NCBI GenBank assembly: GCA_963691705.1
Contig: OY829539.1
Location: 188,501 to 252,500, forward strand
Direction: 5' to 3'
Origin: Viola odorata
Lineage: Eukaryota; Streptophyta; Magnoliopsida; Malpighiales; Violaceae
DNA: 64,000 bases
The position numbers and the translations under genes are program-made. This document shows, piece by piece, positions 11,970 through 22,516 of the stretch; the stretch's first letter is position 1; the number at the start of each line of letters is the position of its first letter. The notes beneath the pieces are model-generated. The model saw only the letters and a program-made list of their open reading frames with translations, searched no databases and had not been told where the DNA came from.

Positions 11970-13637
11970 TGATTGATGGATTATTTTGGTTGTTTTACTA
12001 TCTCTTTTCCTAGCAATTGAGATGGTAAATATGCTACTTTGAGCCTATTTGCTTCCTTTCTTATGATTCAGCCTTTGGAGCATCAATGTGAAGGAAAGGA
12101 GTGAAAAGCTTGAAGAATAGAGCTGTAATCAATCATATGGTGTTGAAGTCCCATTTTCGGCCTTGCTGCTTTGAAGTTGGTCTGTTCGTCTCAAGGTCAC
12201 TCCTCTATTTTGCCGAGATCAGCTCTCCTCTAGGCCTCGACAAGAAGCGTCCCTCCGGAAGGCCAGCTGGATCTGCACTTTCCATGAATCCGCGTGCCGG
12301 ATTTGTTTAATTTCTAGTGCGTTTCCTGTCTTCTTGGGACACATTATTTGCAGACACTAGACTTCTTGGGCCCATATATGTTATTCCCATGTGCTTGAAG
12401 ACATTTTGGAAGAATGAATCAACATTCTTCTTGATTAAATGAAGAATATTCCCACTCATGTACAAGCACTTAGAGGACAAGCTCTTGGGAGCTTGTGAGC
12501 TGGCGTGGACTGTCCTTGGAGAGGAGATTGCAGGCATGGGAACGGACCATTTAAGGTAGCAAGATTGAGAACGGAGGGGGAGAGGACAATCAAGAACAGT
12601 AGGGAGAAAAATCAGCATTTACCAACTTTTTCCAGAAATTCCAGCACTCTTTGTAATTTCGGATTTGAACTTCTTTTGTTTTATTTTGATTATGTGTTGT
12701 AACTAAACTCTAAGTTCCTGGTAGGGATCAAGAGATTGGCTGGTATGTTGATTGTGAGACTTGTTTAAGCTTCATAGAAATGAATTTCATATTTCAAACC
12801 TTCTTGTTTTAATATTAAACTTGTCTTCATTAATATTTGAGCTTGATCACCTTGAATTTAATTCGGGCAAGTGTAGTCAGTTCCCTTGTGATTACATCAC
12901 TCTTGGAGAACGTTTGTAGACAAATCAGCAGGGCATGAGGGGTATTTGCTTGGTCTAAGCTGATAGAAGAGATTGAATTAGGCGGTCATCCCATCCCGAG
13001 GCCTTGAGAAGGGCCGACCTAGGTGACAGCTGGGTCAAGTGCCAGACTAGACCAGACTCGTGGATGATGAAAGTATTCCCTTGTCTAGAAGAGGGACCTC
13101 ACTGTATTTAATCAATCTCTCAAGTGCTTCCATAAGTATTCTGATTCCTTTGTAGAAGGCTCTGCATAGCCAAGGCAAAGTGGCGGATTAGAATCTTAGG
13201 ATGAACTCGGGAAGATTAGGGTATTTAAAATGAAGTGATTCTTTTAAATACTTTTGTAGCAGGTTGGGAATCTAGTGTGAGCTGGTTCCACAACTTCTTC
13301 TATGAAAACCATTTCGAAAATGTATTTTGTCAATGATCAACAACTTACCAATGCCATCTCGCAATGATCTCTACCCGGAATATTTTCTCCACTGTAATTC
13401 TCTCTATTTTAAAGCTGTTTTTATTGTTTGCAACTGATCTCAAATCTACTGTTTTTCTGTTTAATTATATCTCAACCCCAAAACTTGGTTTCTTTTACTT
13501 GGTTATTTACAGGAACTTCAAGAATTAGGCGAAGCTTGTCCTTGTGGGATCGATCCTCTCACCACTATCTGCATTAATTTGTAGCATAGCACTGAGTTGT
13601 ATTTTATTTATTTTATGAACGGATTCGACACCCGTCA
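11970..13637 (+). repeat. 5' LTR of element B
   Basis: 1668 bp, TGATTGATGG...CACCCGTCA, essentially identical to 22517-24184. It contains two copies of an AGGCCTCG/AGGCCTTG motif (about 12231 and 12998). I could not choose a TATA box with confidence. The small ORFs within it are duplicated exactly in the other LTR and are not genes. Confidence 0.95.
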
Positions 13638-13642
13638 TAAAT

Positions 13643-13660
13643 TGGCGCCGTTGCCGGGGA
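13643..13660 (+). other. Primer-binding site of element B (tRNA-Asp type)
   Basis: TGGCGCCGTTGCCGGGGA starts five bases after the 5' LTR. This is the Athila-type PBS, complementary to the 3' end of tRNA-Asp. Confidence 0.88.
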
Positions 13661-13691
13661 CAACGTGTTCTAATTTCTGATTTTCTTGTTC

Positions 13692-16600
13692 ATGACCAGG
13701 TCTTCTAGTTCACAAACACTACCTTACATCCCAGAGATTGCCAGAACAGAAACAGCAATCAGAATATCAAAACGCAAATTCAGTGAATTTACCTTGTCCG
13801 GATCAGACTCAGAAGCAGAGGTCAGTTCATCCCGAGACCTCGGGACGAATCAACCAGAATCTGACGCTGAACCTGAACCAGAGATGGCCAATCCACCTGA
13901 ACCTACCCTTCGAGAGCTCAATCAAGGAGCTGAACAGGAGTCTTTCCTGTGCATCAACTACCGTCCAGTACCAAATGACTGGGCCGTGAAGTCAAATGTC
14001 ATGCACAACCTTAGCAAATTCAGAGGACATGCCTCCGAAAATCCTTACAAGCACCTCCAGAAGTTTCAATTTGAATGTGATGCACTTAAACCCACTGGAG
14101 TGAGCCTTGAACGTGCTAAATTAAGAGCTTTTCCGTGGTCTCTAGAAGACTCAGCAAAGAATTGGTTTTTCAGTCTTCCGCACAACTCCATAAACTCTTG
14201 GGCTGAAATGGCTGCCACTTTTCTTAAGAAATATTGGTCAGCTACCAAAGCAGGAGCAGCTAGGAAGAGTCTTGTTGCTATCCAGCAACGGGGGGATGAG
14301 TCTTTTGGAGAGTACCATCAGAGGTTTAAAGACCTCCAGGAAGTCTGTCCTACGCATGGTGTACCCGAGCAATCATTAATACAATACTTTTATGATGGCA
14401 TGTGTGTTAAAGACAAGGAAAAACTTGATTCAGCTGCAGGAGGAGCATTATTGGACTTGACCCCTAGTCGAGCTAGAGCCCTTATTCAGACCTTGGCAGA
14501 TAATTGCCAACAAAATGAAGCTCGTGAACGTACCACCTCTGCACACAACATAAATGTTGCTGCACTTGAGAGACACATGGAAGAAGTGTCTACTTTTATG
14601 AAGAACTTTCCAGCAACCATTGCACAAATCCAACAAATTCCACCACAACAAGTCACGCCTTGTGGAGTTTGTTGCCAAATCGGCCACATGACTCACGAAT
14701 GTCCACTTGTAGCAGATCCTCCCGAGCAAGCCAATGCAGCCATGCCTCATCAAGGAAACTCATTCTCCAACAGCAGCAATCCAGGTTGGAAGAACTACCC
14801 ACACTATGGGTGGGGGCCAAATCAGCAACAACCTCCTTTTGAGTGGAGGAATTTCAAGTCTAAGCCTCAACAAAACCAGCAAAATTATCAAACGAATCAG
14901 ACCCCAGCTCAACCGCAACAACCACAGTTGCCAGCACCTCCGCAACCATTGCAACTTACTGCACCACCTCCACCACCACTTGAAGAAACTCTCAAACAAA
15001 TCCTTCAACCATTCATACAAACCACCCAAGGAGCGATAGCTGACCTCCAAAAACAGATGGCACAGCTCACTATGAGCCACCAAAACACCTCAGGCCAGCT
15101 ACCTTCGAACACAGTAGAAAATCCCAAACATCTCAATGCCATGACTCTACGAAGTGGAAAAGACTTGCCACCAAGGGTCAGTTCATCCCAAGACCTCGGG
15201 ATGAACCGACCAGAACAGCAGCAGCCTCAAGAATCTGAAACAGAAATTTTGCAAGAATCCACCATTCCAGTAGGTGAAACATCCATTCCAATCCCAGAAG
15301 CACAAGAAGAAACTTCAAACCCTCAGGTAGCACCTTTCCCTTTTCCCGAAAGGCCCTCAAAAGCCAAGAAGGAGAAGGATGAGGAGAAAATTCTTGAAGT
15401 TTTTAGAAAAGTTGCTATTAATGTGCCATTGCTAGATATGATATCTCAGGTTCCTAAATATGCTAAATTCTTAAAGGATTTATGTACTAACAAGAGGAAA
15501 CTGGCAGGCATAGAAACAGTGAATTTTAATGAAAATGTTTCAGCTATTTTGCAAAAAGAACTTCCTACAAAATGCAAAGATCAAGGTACCTTTGTGATAC
15601 CTTGTAAAATCGGGAGCAAGGAAGTAGAGAAAGCATTATGCGACCTTGGAGCAGGTATAAATGTCATGTCTCTGTCCATTTTTGAAACTTTAAATATTGG
15701 AAACCTTAAGGAAACTAGAGTTGTTATACAACTTGCTGATCGATCCATTGTCTACCCCGTTGGAGTAGTTGAGGATGTCTTGGTGCAGGTAAATGACTTT
15801 ATTTTTCCAGTAGATTTCTATATTGTTGACATGAGAAATGATGATGTTACTAGAACTACTGATGTGATCCTTGGTAGACCATTTTTGAGAACAGCCCGTG
15901 CTAAAATTGATGTGTATGATGGGTGTTTAACGCTTGAATTTGGTGAGGAATTGATCAAATTTAATATGTATGAAGCAATGAAATACCCTGAAGATATACA
16001 CTGTGTTAATTTTTTAGATGTTATTGATCCCTTGGTTGATGACATTTCTGAAATTAATAATTCTGATCCACTTGAGTTTGTTCTTAGTAATGGTTTATCT
16101 CATGATGAGGTGGAGAAATTACAAGATGAGCTACCAATTAAGCCCGAAATCCTTAATTTTGTCAAGGAGCTGGACGTTTCAGACACTACTGCAGGTGATG
16201 TGCAAGCTTTAGAATCAACAGACCAAGTCACTAAACTTCAGCCTTCAATTTTGCAGGCACCTGACTTGGAACTCAAAACATTACCTGAGCACCTGAAGTA
16301 CTCGTTTCTAGGCCTCGAGAAGAGCCTACCGGTCATAATTTCCAGCAAGCTGACCAACACGCAAGAAGAAAGACTTTTGAATGTCTTGAAGGAATTCAAG
16401 GGAGCAATTGGCTGGACCATAGCTGACATAAAGGGAATATCTCCTGCCATCTGCACGCACAGAATACACCTAGAAGAAGGCAGCAAAACCGTGAGACAAC
16501 CACAAAGGAGGCTTAATCCTCCAATGATGGAAGTCGTGAAAAAGGAAATTCTTAAACTTCTTGCTGCAGGTGTAATCTATCCTATTTCTGACTCTTCTTG

Positions 16601-19157
16601 GGTTAGTCCTGTGCAGGTCGTTCCAAAAAAATCAGGAATTACAGTGGTAGCTAACAATGAAGGCGAATTGGTGCCAAAGAGAGAGCAAAATTCTTGGAGA
16701 GTTTGCATAGACTATCGAAGGCTGAACAATGCTACTAGGAAGGATCATTTTCCTCTGCCATTTATTGATCAAATGCTTGAGAGGTTGGCAGGTAAGTCAC
16801 ACTATTGTTGTCTCGATGGATTTTCAGGATTCCATCAAATTCCCGTTGCCATTGAAGACCAAGAGAAGACAACCTTTACTTGCCCCTTTGGCACGTTTGC
16901 ATATAAAAGGATGCCATTTGGTTTGTGTAATGCACCTGCTACTTTTCAGAGGTGTATGGTTAGTATATTTTCTGATTTTGTAGAGAAAGGAATAGAAGTT
17001 TTCATGGACGATTTTACTGTTTATGGAAATTCATTTGATGAGTGTTTGGAAAACTTGAGAAAAGTCTTGATTAGATGCATGGAAACTAATTTGGTTTTAA
17101 ATTATGAGAAATGCCATTTTATGGTAAATCAAGGATTAATTTTAGGCCATATTATTTCAAAGCAAGGAATAGAAGTGGACAAAGCTAAAATTGATGTGAT
17201 TGATTCATTGCCTTACCCATCTTGTGTACGAGACGTCCGTTCATTTCTAGGCCTTGCAGGTTTTTATAGACGTTTTATCAAGGATTTTTCAAAGGTTGCG
17301 GAGCCTATGTGTAGGCTGCTGCAAAAGGATGCAAAATTCGACTTCAATGAGCAATGCAAAGAGGCGTTCGACCTCTTGAAACAGAAGCTAGTGACAGCAC
17401 CAGTGATTCAAGCACCCGACTGGACAAGACCATTTGAACTCATGTGTGATGCAAGTGATGCAGCTGTGGGGGCTGTTCTTGGACAGAAATTTGACAAGAG
17501 CCCACACGTGATTTATTATGCCTCTAGGATGCTTGATGAAGCCCAAAGAAATTACACCACAACAGAAAAAGAATTGTTTTCAATTGTCTTTGCTTTAGAT
17601 AAATTTCGTTCTTATCTTCTTGGCACTAAAGTCATAATTTATTCTGACCATGCAGCCTTGAAGTATCTCTTGTCAAAGAAGGAAGCAAAGCCAAGATTAA
17701 TTAGGTGGATATTGCTCTTGCAGGAATTTGATCTTGAGATCAAAGACAAAAAGGGCAAAGAAAATGTGGTGGCTGATCACTTGAGCAGAATTTTGGTTGA
17801 CACCAAATCAGACCCAGTCAAGGAAGAATTCCCAGATGAGCGCTTGTTTCTAGGCCTCGAGAAGAGACCATGGTTTTCTGATATTGTCAATTACCTTGCT
17901 ACGGGTAAATTCCATGGTCACTACCTTGCAAGAGAAAAGGAAAAGATTATGAGAGATTCCAGAAAGTACATATGGGACGATCCATACCTTTGGCATGTGG
18001 GAAATGATAAAATCCTACGAAGATGTGTGCTTGAGAGTGAAGTTCCTTCTATTTTAAATTTTTGCCATGCTTATGCTTGTGGAGGACACTTCGGATTTAA
18101 GAGAACAGCCCATAAGGTTCTCGAATCAGGTTTTTTCTGGCCGAATTTATTTAAAGATTCATTTCAGTTTTGCAAAACTTGTTTAGAATGTCAAAAATCG
18201 GGTAATATTTCCTCTAGAGATCAGATGCCTTTAACCCCAATTTTTGTTTGTGAGATTTTTGATGTTTGGGGGATAGACTTCATGGGTCCATTCCCCAATT
18301 CAGGAGGCAACTTCTACATCGTTTTGGCAGTAGACTACCTATCTAAATGGGTGGAAGCGAAGGCAACAAGAGCTGATGATGCAAAGACCGTTGTTTCATT
18401 CTTCAAATCCCAAATCCTTAACAGATTTGGAGTGCCACGAGTGATCATCAGTGACAGAGGCAGCCACTTCTGTAACAAGGTTGTGACAACTCTCTTCGCC
18501 AAGTACAACATCACTCATCGTGTGTCCACTGCCTATCATCCTCAAACAAATGGATTGGCTGAATTGTCAAATAGAGAAGTAAAATCCATCTTGAGCAAGA
18601 CGGTCAGACCAGATCGAGGAGACTGGAGCCAGAGATTAGATGATGCGCTGTGGGCGTATAGAACAGCATTCAAAACCTCCATTGGGACAACTCCTTATAA
18701 GTTGGTTTATGGCAAATCATGCCATTTACCCGTGGAAATTCAGCACAAAGCCTATTGGGCTATTAAAAATTGCAATATGAACATTTCAGAAGCTGGATCC
18801 CACAAAAAAATGCAAGTTCAGAAGTTGGAGGAGTTGAGAAATGATGCCTACGAAAATTCTGCAATTATCAAGGCTAGGGCCAAAATGTACCATGACAGGT
18901 CCATTCGTCCCAAGGCCTTGACAGTTGGGCAGAAAGTGCTTCTATTCAGCTCAAGATTCCGCATCCTTGCTGGAAAATTGAAGAGCCGATGGACTGGTCC
19001 TTATGTGATTACTACTGTGTACCCCAATGGTGCTGTTGAAATTCAAAACCAGGAGGATCAGAACATTTTCAAAGTTAATGGGCACCGTCTCAAGCCTTTT
19101 TATGAGAAATTCCAAAACCACACCGTGGAGAGCACCACGCTTGAAGAGCCTCAATGA
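13692..19157 (+). CDS. gag-pol: Athila-like gag-pol polyprotein (element B)
   Basis: One unbroken frame of 1822 codons, with ATG 13692 34 bp after the PBS. Domains by residue: Retrotrans_gag about 75-235; zinc knuckle CGVCCQIGHMTHEC from residue 324; Gln/Pro-rich linker about 380-450; aspartic protease with LCDLGAGIN (Asp 651) and ILGRPFL; reverse transcriptase about 930-1200 with YCCLDGFSGFHQI and catalytic FMDD from 1104; RNase H about 1245-1370 (MCDASDAA, TTTEKE, SDHAAL, VADHLSRI); integrase with HHCC zinc binding, then Asp 1529 (WGIDFMG), Asp 1588 (ISDRGSHF) and Glu 1624 (GLAELSNRE). The D-35-E spacing is exact. It supplies particle, protease, reverse transcription and integration functions. 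I see no frameshift or stop. Confidence 0.95.
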   Translation: MTRSSSSQTLPYIPEIARTETAIRISKRKFSEFTLSGSDSEAEVSSSRDLGTNQPESDAEPEPEMANPPEPTLRELNQGAEQESFLCINYRPVPNDWAVKSNVMHNLSKFRGHASENPYKHLQKFQFECDALKPTGVSLERAKLRAFPWSLEDSAKNWFFSLPHNSINSWAEMAATFLKKYWSATKAGAARKSLVAIQQRGDESFGEYHQRFKDLQEVCPTHGVPEQSLIQYFYDGMCVKDKEKLDSAAGGALLDLTPSRARALIQTLADNCQQNEARERTTSAHNINVAALERHMEEVSTFMKNFPATIAQIQQIPPQQVTPCGVCCQIGHMTHECPLVADPPEQANAAMPHQGNSFSNSSNPGWKNYPHYGWGPNQQQPPFEWRNFKSKPQQNQQNYQTNQTPAQPQQPQLPAPPQPLQLTAPPPPPLEETLKQILQPFIQTTQGAIADLQKQMAQLTMSHQNTSGQLPSNTVENPKHLNAMTLRSGKDLPPRVSSSQDLGMNRPEQQQPQESETEILQESTIPVGETSIPIPEAQEETSNPQVAPFPFPERPSKAKKEKDEEKILEVFRKVAINVPLLDMISQVPKYAKFLKDLCTNKRKLAGIETVNFNENVSAILQKELPTKCKDQGTFVIPCKIGSKEVEKALCDLGAGINVMSLSIFETLNIGNLKETRVVIQLADRSIVYPVGVVEDVLVQVNDFIFPVDFYIVDMRNDDVTRTTDVILGRPFLRTARAKIDVYDGCLTLEFGEELIKFNMYEAMKYPEDIHCVNFLDVIDPLVDDISEINNSDPLEFVLSNGLSHDEVEKLQDELPIKPEILNFVKELDVSDTTAGDVQALESTDQVTKLQPSILQAPDLELKTLPEHLKYSFLGLEKSLPVIISSKLTNTQEERLLNVLKEFKGAIGWTIADIKGISPAICTHRIHLEEGSKTVRQPQRRLNPPMMEVVKKEILKLLAAGVIYPISDSSWVSPVQVVPKKSGITVVANNEGELVPKREQNSWRVCIDYRRLNNATRKDHFPLPFIDQMLERLAGKSHYCCLDGFSGFHQIPVAIEDQEKTTFTCPFGTFAYKRMPFGLCNAPATFQRCMVSIFSDFVEKGIEVFMDDFTVYGNSFDECLENLRKVLIRCMETNLVLNYEKCHFMVNQGLILGHIISKQGIEVDKAKIDVIDSLPYPSCVRDVRSFLGLAGFYRRFIKDFSKVAEPMCRLLQKDAKFDFNEQCKEAFDLLKQKLVTAPVIQAPDWTRPFELMCDASDAAVGAVLGQKFDKSPHVIYYASRMLDEAQRNYTTTEKELFSIVFALDKFRSYLLGTKVIIYSDHAALKYLLSKKEAKPRLIRWILLLQEFDLEIKDKKGKENVVADHLSRILVDTKSDPVKEEFPDERLFLGLEKRPWFSDIVNYLATGKFHGHYLAREKEKIMRDSRKYIWDDPYLWHVGNDKILRRCVLESEVPSILNFCHAYACGGHFGFKRTAHKVLESGFFWPNLFKDSFQFCKTCLECQKSGNISSRDQMPLTPIFVCEIFDVWGIDFMGPFPNSGGNFYIVLAVDYLSKWVEAKATRADDAKTVVSFFKSQILNRFGVPRVIISDRGSHFCNKVVTTLFAKYNITHRVSTAYHPQTNGLAELSNREVKSILSKTVRPDRGDWSQRLDDALWAYRTAFKTSIGTTPYKLVYGKSCHLPVEIQHKAYWAIKNCNMNISEAGSHKKMQVQKLEELRNDAYENSAIIKARAKMYHDRSIRPKALTVGQKVLLFSSRFRILAGKLKSRWTGPYVITTVYPNGAVEIQNQEDQNIFKVNGHRLKPFYEKFQNHTVESTTLEEPQ
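13822..13853 (+). repeat. Dispersed palindrome-centred repeat, copy 1
   Basis: A copy of a roughly 36-bp dispersed repeat (TCAGTTCATCCCGAG, then ACCTCGGGACGAA), in frame in gag and encoding VSSSRDLGTN. The other copies are near 15177-15210 (VSSSQDLGMN) and 19286-19320 (VSSSRGLGMN). Confidence 0.8.
15177..15210 (+). repeat. Dispersed palindrome-centred repeat, copy 2
   Basis: GGTCAGTTCATCCCAAG followed by ACCTCGGGATGAACC. It is in frame between the gag zinc knuckle and the protease. The arms CATCCC and GGGATG are complementary. Confidence 0.8.
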
Positions 19158-19212
19158 TGATACAGCATGAAAGGTCATCTAGTCGAGTCCAAGACTGCAA
19201 ACAGGGACGCTA

Positions 19213-19230
19213 CATGGGAGGCAACCCATG
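19213..19230 (+). other. Post-pol RNA hairpin of element B
   Basis: CATGGGAGGCAACCCATG forms a perfect 6-bp stem with loop AGGCAA, 56 bp after the pol stop. A hairpin with the same loop and a changed but still paired stem occurs in element G at 62396-62411. Confidence 0.65.
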
Positions 19231-19285
19231 CCAGCCTTTTTCGGTTTCTTTCAGATGTGAGCAAGCCAATTTCAGAACAGCGAAG

Positions 19286-19320
19286 GTCAGTTCATCCCGA
19301 GGCCTCGGGATGAATCACCC
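19286..19320 (+). repeat. Dispersed palindrome-centred repeat, copy 3 (perfect 24-bp palindrome)
   Basis: Positions 19291-19314 are a perfect 24-bp palindrome centred on CCCGAGGCCTCGGG. The left flank GGTCAG and right flank TCACC match copies 1 and 2. It lies between pol and the probable env-like start. Confidence 0.85.
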
Positions 19321-19573
19321 CTTTTATTCAAATCTGCCACATCAGCAAAACCAATTAAATGAAATAACCGTTAAACCCACGACCAAAAAACAAATAAATC
19401 CCCAAATAAACCTTTCAGCTTTCTCCTATAACTCAAACCCCTCAATCCCTCAAAAAGCTGTCAACACAAGCCCACTAACCCACTCTTTACTCTCAACCAC
19501 CGCCTCCCTCCATCACTTCATCTTCTCCAGCAGCCATCTTCTTCCTCAACCAACATCTCCAAAATCTGCAAAA

Positions 19574-21517
19574 ATGACAAGAAAGAAATCAGCAGCTCGT
19601 AAGACTACCAACCTTCCCCCCCAACCAGAATCACCCATCGAAGACCCATTTGAAGCTCAGCTTGCTTCAAGCCCGTCGTCACCGCCGCCGTCTGGTCCAT
19701 CCGCCGTCAATCCCGCGCAGAGCAGCAGCACCACTCACAAAGCCGGCATGCACCCAGACGCGCAAGACCCTTTTGCAGAAGAAGAACCCATCGTTTCTTC
19801 TTCCCAACCCACAGCTGAGCAACCCCCCATTTCACCAAAACCAGTCGCCACCGCAACCCCACCACCACCCAAAATTCCGACCACCACCACCACCAAATCC
19901 GCACCAAAAAATACCCACAAACCCACTGTCCCAGCCTCACCCACAGTTCCTATCTCTATTCCGAGGCCTCGACGAGGACCAGTGGTGATTAGGAATTCGG
20001 AACCCTCTTCTCCCCAGAATCCGAAATCCAAATCTGGATCAGTTGACTCAGACACCGCCAGCGACCCAACTTTCACCTCAAAAGCTCAGGACATCACAGT
20101 TTCCTCGAGCTCCGACGCAGAAGAACGACCTTTGAGGTCGATGATCAAAAAACCCCAGCCGCAGCACGCATCTGACAGAGAGCAGCGCTCCTTGCGCCGG
20201 AAAGGGATTCATGTCCCTCCAATTTCCGATGCGGCCGATCTCCTTCAGACTAAGAAGTCCAAAGCTGCCAAGAAACCTAAACCAGTGAAGAGAAAGGCTT
20301 TTGAGCTGCTTGATGAAGAAGAGCCCACTCCTGATGTCCCAACTCCCCGTCCTTCCAAGGTCCACTCATCTCGAGGCCTTGACAAGGGCAAACAAAAAAT
20401 GGTTCCAGAAAACTCCACCCCTGCATCTCCCATTCCCCCTCACGAAGATCCTGAGGATGCAGCACATCTTCCAGCGCCTGAGCCACAAGCATCAACTGCT
20501 GCAATCACTCCTGAAGCACCACAAAAGAAAAAGGCAAAAATTGCCCCTCCAAATCCAAAGAAATCATCTTCCAGCAAGAAATCTGCTCCAGCAGCCACTC
20601 CAGTCGCCCATGCGCCTGTTCCTGCTCCTAAACAGCAGCATGGCAGTGTCAGAAGTTCATCTAAGCCTCGAACCAGTGCCAAAAATCGGGTGAGACCTGA
20701 CCTTAATCTTTTAAATGGTTGGCTTAAATTTGATGAAATTCATTCGCGTCAAAAACTGAATGAGAAGTATAAAATGTCAATTATTGCTTGTTCTGGATTG
20801 GATTTTGCTTTGCTGGACACTTTTGGAATTGAAACTAGGCTTCGTACTTATGTGCGCAACATTGGGTGGGAACCATTATTTTACCTTGAGCATGATGCAT
20901 ATTTAGAGCTTTGTCCAGAATTTTTCACCACTTTCTGGTATAGCTCTTACAAAGAAAAACAGGAGTTGATGCTTAACAAGCCTGAGGATGTTAATTTCAG
21001 ATTCTGTGATAAGTATGAGCACTTAACTATGAATGAATTTAATGTCATGTTAGGATTTGTTTCACATGCTGATTTAAATGCTGATTGGTACTTGAACGCA
21101 CTGTGTGATTATCCTAGTAATTTTGACAAACATGTTGCTTATCGCGAATTAACTGGGCAAACAGGACTGAAATATGATGACAAAAAGGCTAAGGCCCACC
21201 AAATCCTAGACCCCGCCCTAAGGATCCTTCACCGTTGTTTGTCCACCACTTTAGCTGGAAAAGACCAAATTTCTGGTCTGATTTCCAAGCAAGAGCTCTT
21301 CATTTTATGGTGCATGCAACATGGTTATAAAATGAACCTAGGATTTTGGATAGCTAACCAACTCAGCACCCCTAGAGAGAGATTGTATATGGGATCTTTG
21401 ATCACTCATTTAGCCGTCTCTTGTAGAGGTCTTGATGTGGTGTCGGCCAAGCTTTTTAATGTTACCCCTTTTGTCATGGAATTTAATCCCGAAAACTTAT
21501 CTTGTGCACACACTTGA
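19574..21517 (+). CDS. Env-like ORF of element B (ATHILA ORF-1 family)
   Basis: The frame is open from 19154, overlapping the pol stop, but ATG 19574 (MTRKKSAARKTT) is the likelier start because Athila env-like proteins begin with a short basic segment like this. That gives 647 codons. Residues about 10-370 are low-complexity Pro/Ser/Lys-rich. The C-terminal 270 residues (about 20700-21517, from RPDLNLLNGWLKFDEI through LYMGSLITHLAVSC) form the conserved ATHILA ORF-1 region (PF03078-like). I see no clear signal peptide or membrane span. Function is unknown; the envelope label is only by position. Expression probably needs a spliced or separate RNA. No defects seen. Confidence 0.8.
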   Translation: MTRKKSAARKTTNLPPQPESPIEDPFEAQLASSPSSPPPSGPSAVNPAQSSSTTHKAGMHPDAQDPFAEEEPIVSSSQPTAEQPPISPKPVATATPPPPKIPTTTTTKSAPKNTHKPTVPASPTVPISIPRPRRGPVVIRNSEPSSPQNPKSKSGSVDSDTASDPTFTSKAQDITVSSSSDAEERPLRSMIKKPQPQHASDREQRSLRRKGIHVPPISDAADLLQTKKSKAAKKPKPVKRKAFELLDEEEPTPDVPTPRPSKVHSSRGLDKGKQKMVPENSTPASPIPPHEDPEDAAHLPAPEPQASTAAITPEAPQKKKAKIAPPNPKKSSSSKKSAPAATPVAHAPVPAPKQQHGSVRSSSKPRTSAKNRVRPDLNLLNGWLKFDEIHSRQKLNEKYKMSIIACSGLDFALLDTFGIETRLRTYVRNIGWEPLFYLEHDAYLELCPEFFTTFWYSSYKEKQELMLNKPEDVNFRFCDKYEHLTMNEFNVMLGFVSHADLNADWYLNALCDYPSNFDKHVAYRELTGQTGLKYDDKKAKAHQILDPALRILHRCLSTTLAGKDQISGLISKQELFILWCMQHGYKMNLGFWIANQLSTPRERLYMGSLITHLAVSCRGLDVVSAKLFNVTPFVMEFNPENLSCAHT

Positions 21518-22478
21518 TTTATCAACTCTGTCTTGCAATATTGAATACATCAGACCTTGCAATTGAGCATTCATTCCCATAGATGTATGATTAGCTTTGC
21601 TGTCCTAGAAAGTACTTTGCTAGGGCTGATTGTTTGCTTCTCCTTAGATCTTGGGATGAGGATCCTATCCTCTCATTGCTGCCTAAAGTCCTTTAATTTT
21701 GCTTGCTTGTGTGCCATTTAAATTCCTTGTGTGTGGCTTCTCATCATACCCTCCGGATTGCACGACGTTGGTGGTTCGGCACCATCGTCCCATTTGGAGA
21801 AACTTCCGGTCGGTTGTGTGCTAACTCCCGTTGTTGGACCGATTATAGCACCATGATGAGAGTCAAGTCTGCATGTGCATGTTTTTGATTTCAAAAAAAT
21901 GGGATTGTGGAAAGAAAGGAGGTATAAGAGGCCGAAGGCCTAAAGAAAAGAAAGGGATGCGGAAAGAGGAAGAGAAAAACAGAAAAAAATATATATATAT
22001 AAAAAAAAAAAAAAAAAAAGAAGAGAAGAAAAAGAAGGAAGAGAAGAAAAAAAAAAAAAAAAAAAAAAAAAATAGAATAAGAAAGGTGAAGAAGAATAAA
22101 AGAAGCCTTTGGCTCACTTCTTGTTTTAATAATGTTCTTTGCCTATTGCTTGCGTTTTTAATTTATTTGCTTGAGAGTCAGCAGCAATGTTTGGTTAAAG
22201 AGTCGAAAGGAGAAGAAAACAGAGGCCCTAGGTTTGTATTTTCTGGTTGTATAGCAGCCTTTCATACCACTATCTGAATGCTTGCTCATTTGTGATGTTT
22301 GGTGTGTTGAGTCTTGCTTGAAAGAGTTGATCTTTGAGGTGTGTGCATGAGTCAAGTCTAGGGATTTAATTTCTGCTCAAAGGGGGTGTAGTTTGTGTGT
22401 TGTTTGTTTGCTGTTTGCATGTCTGTTTGTGTGTTCGTTTCTGTTATGTTTTAGTCTTTTCTTTATCTGTCTTAGTTC
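21518..22478 (+). other. 3' untranslated region of element B with purine-rich tract
   Basis: Non-coding. About 21890-22090 is an A/G-rich tract on the plus strand with A runs and an AT-dinucleotide stretch (ATATATATAT near 21989). Comparable purine-rich tracts occupy the 3' regions of E (minus strand, 43905-43993) and G (63548-63662). Short apparent ORFs here are by-products of base composition. Confidence 0.7.
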
Positions 22479-22516
22479 ATGCTTGGGGGCAAGCATGGAT
22501 TAAGTGTGGGGGATTA
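22479..22516 (+). other. Hairpin and polypurine tract of element B
   Basis: ATGCTTGGGGGCAAGCAT (22479-22496) is a perfect 7-bp stem with a GGGG loop. The tract AAGTGTGGGGGATTA (22502-22516) then abuts the 3' LTR and should prime plus-strand synthesis. Element F has the same arrangement at 55695-55731 on the minus strand. Confidence 0.8.

Noticed and set aside
12307..12618. Identical ORFs at 12101-12702 and 22648-23249
   Set aside because: They lie in the two LTRs of element B, so their identity reflects LTR identity, and they have no domain.
13643..13660. Possible tRNA-like sequences at the PBS sites
   Set aside because: Only the 18 bases complementary to tRNA 3' ends are present; there is no cloverleaf or promoter boxes, so these are primer sites.
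19154..19573. Taking the env-like ORF start at ATG 19154, overlapping the pol stop
   Set aside because: The first 140 codons are low-complexity, contain the dispersed repeat and hairpin, and have no family similarity; ATG 19574 fits known Athila starts better.
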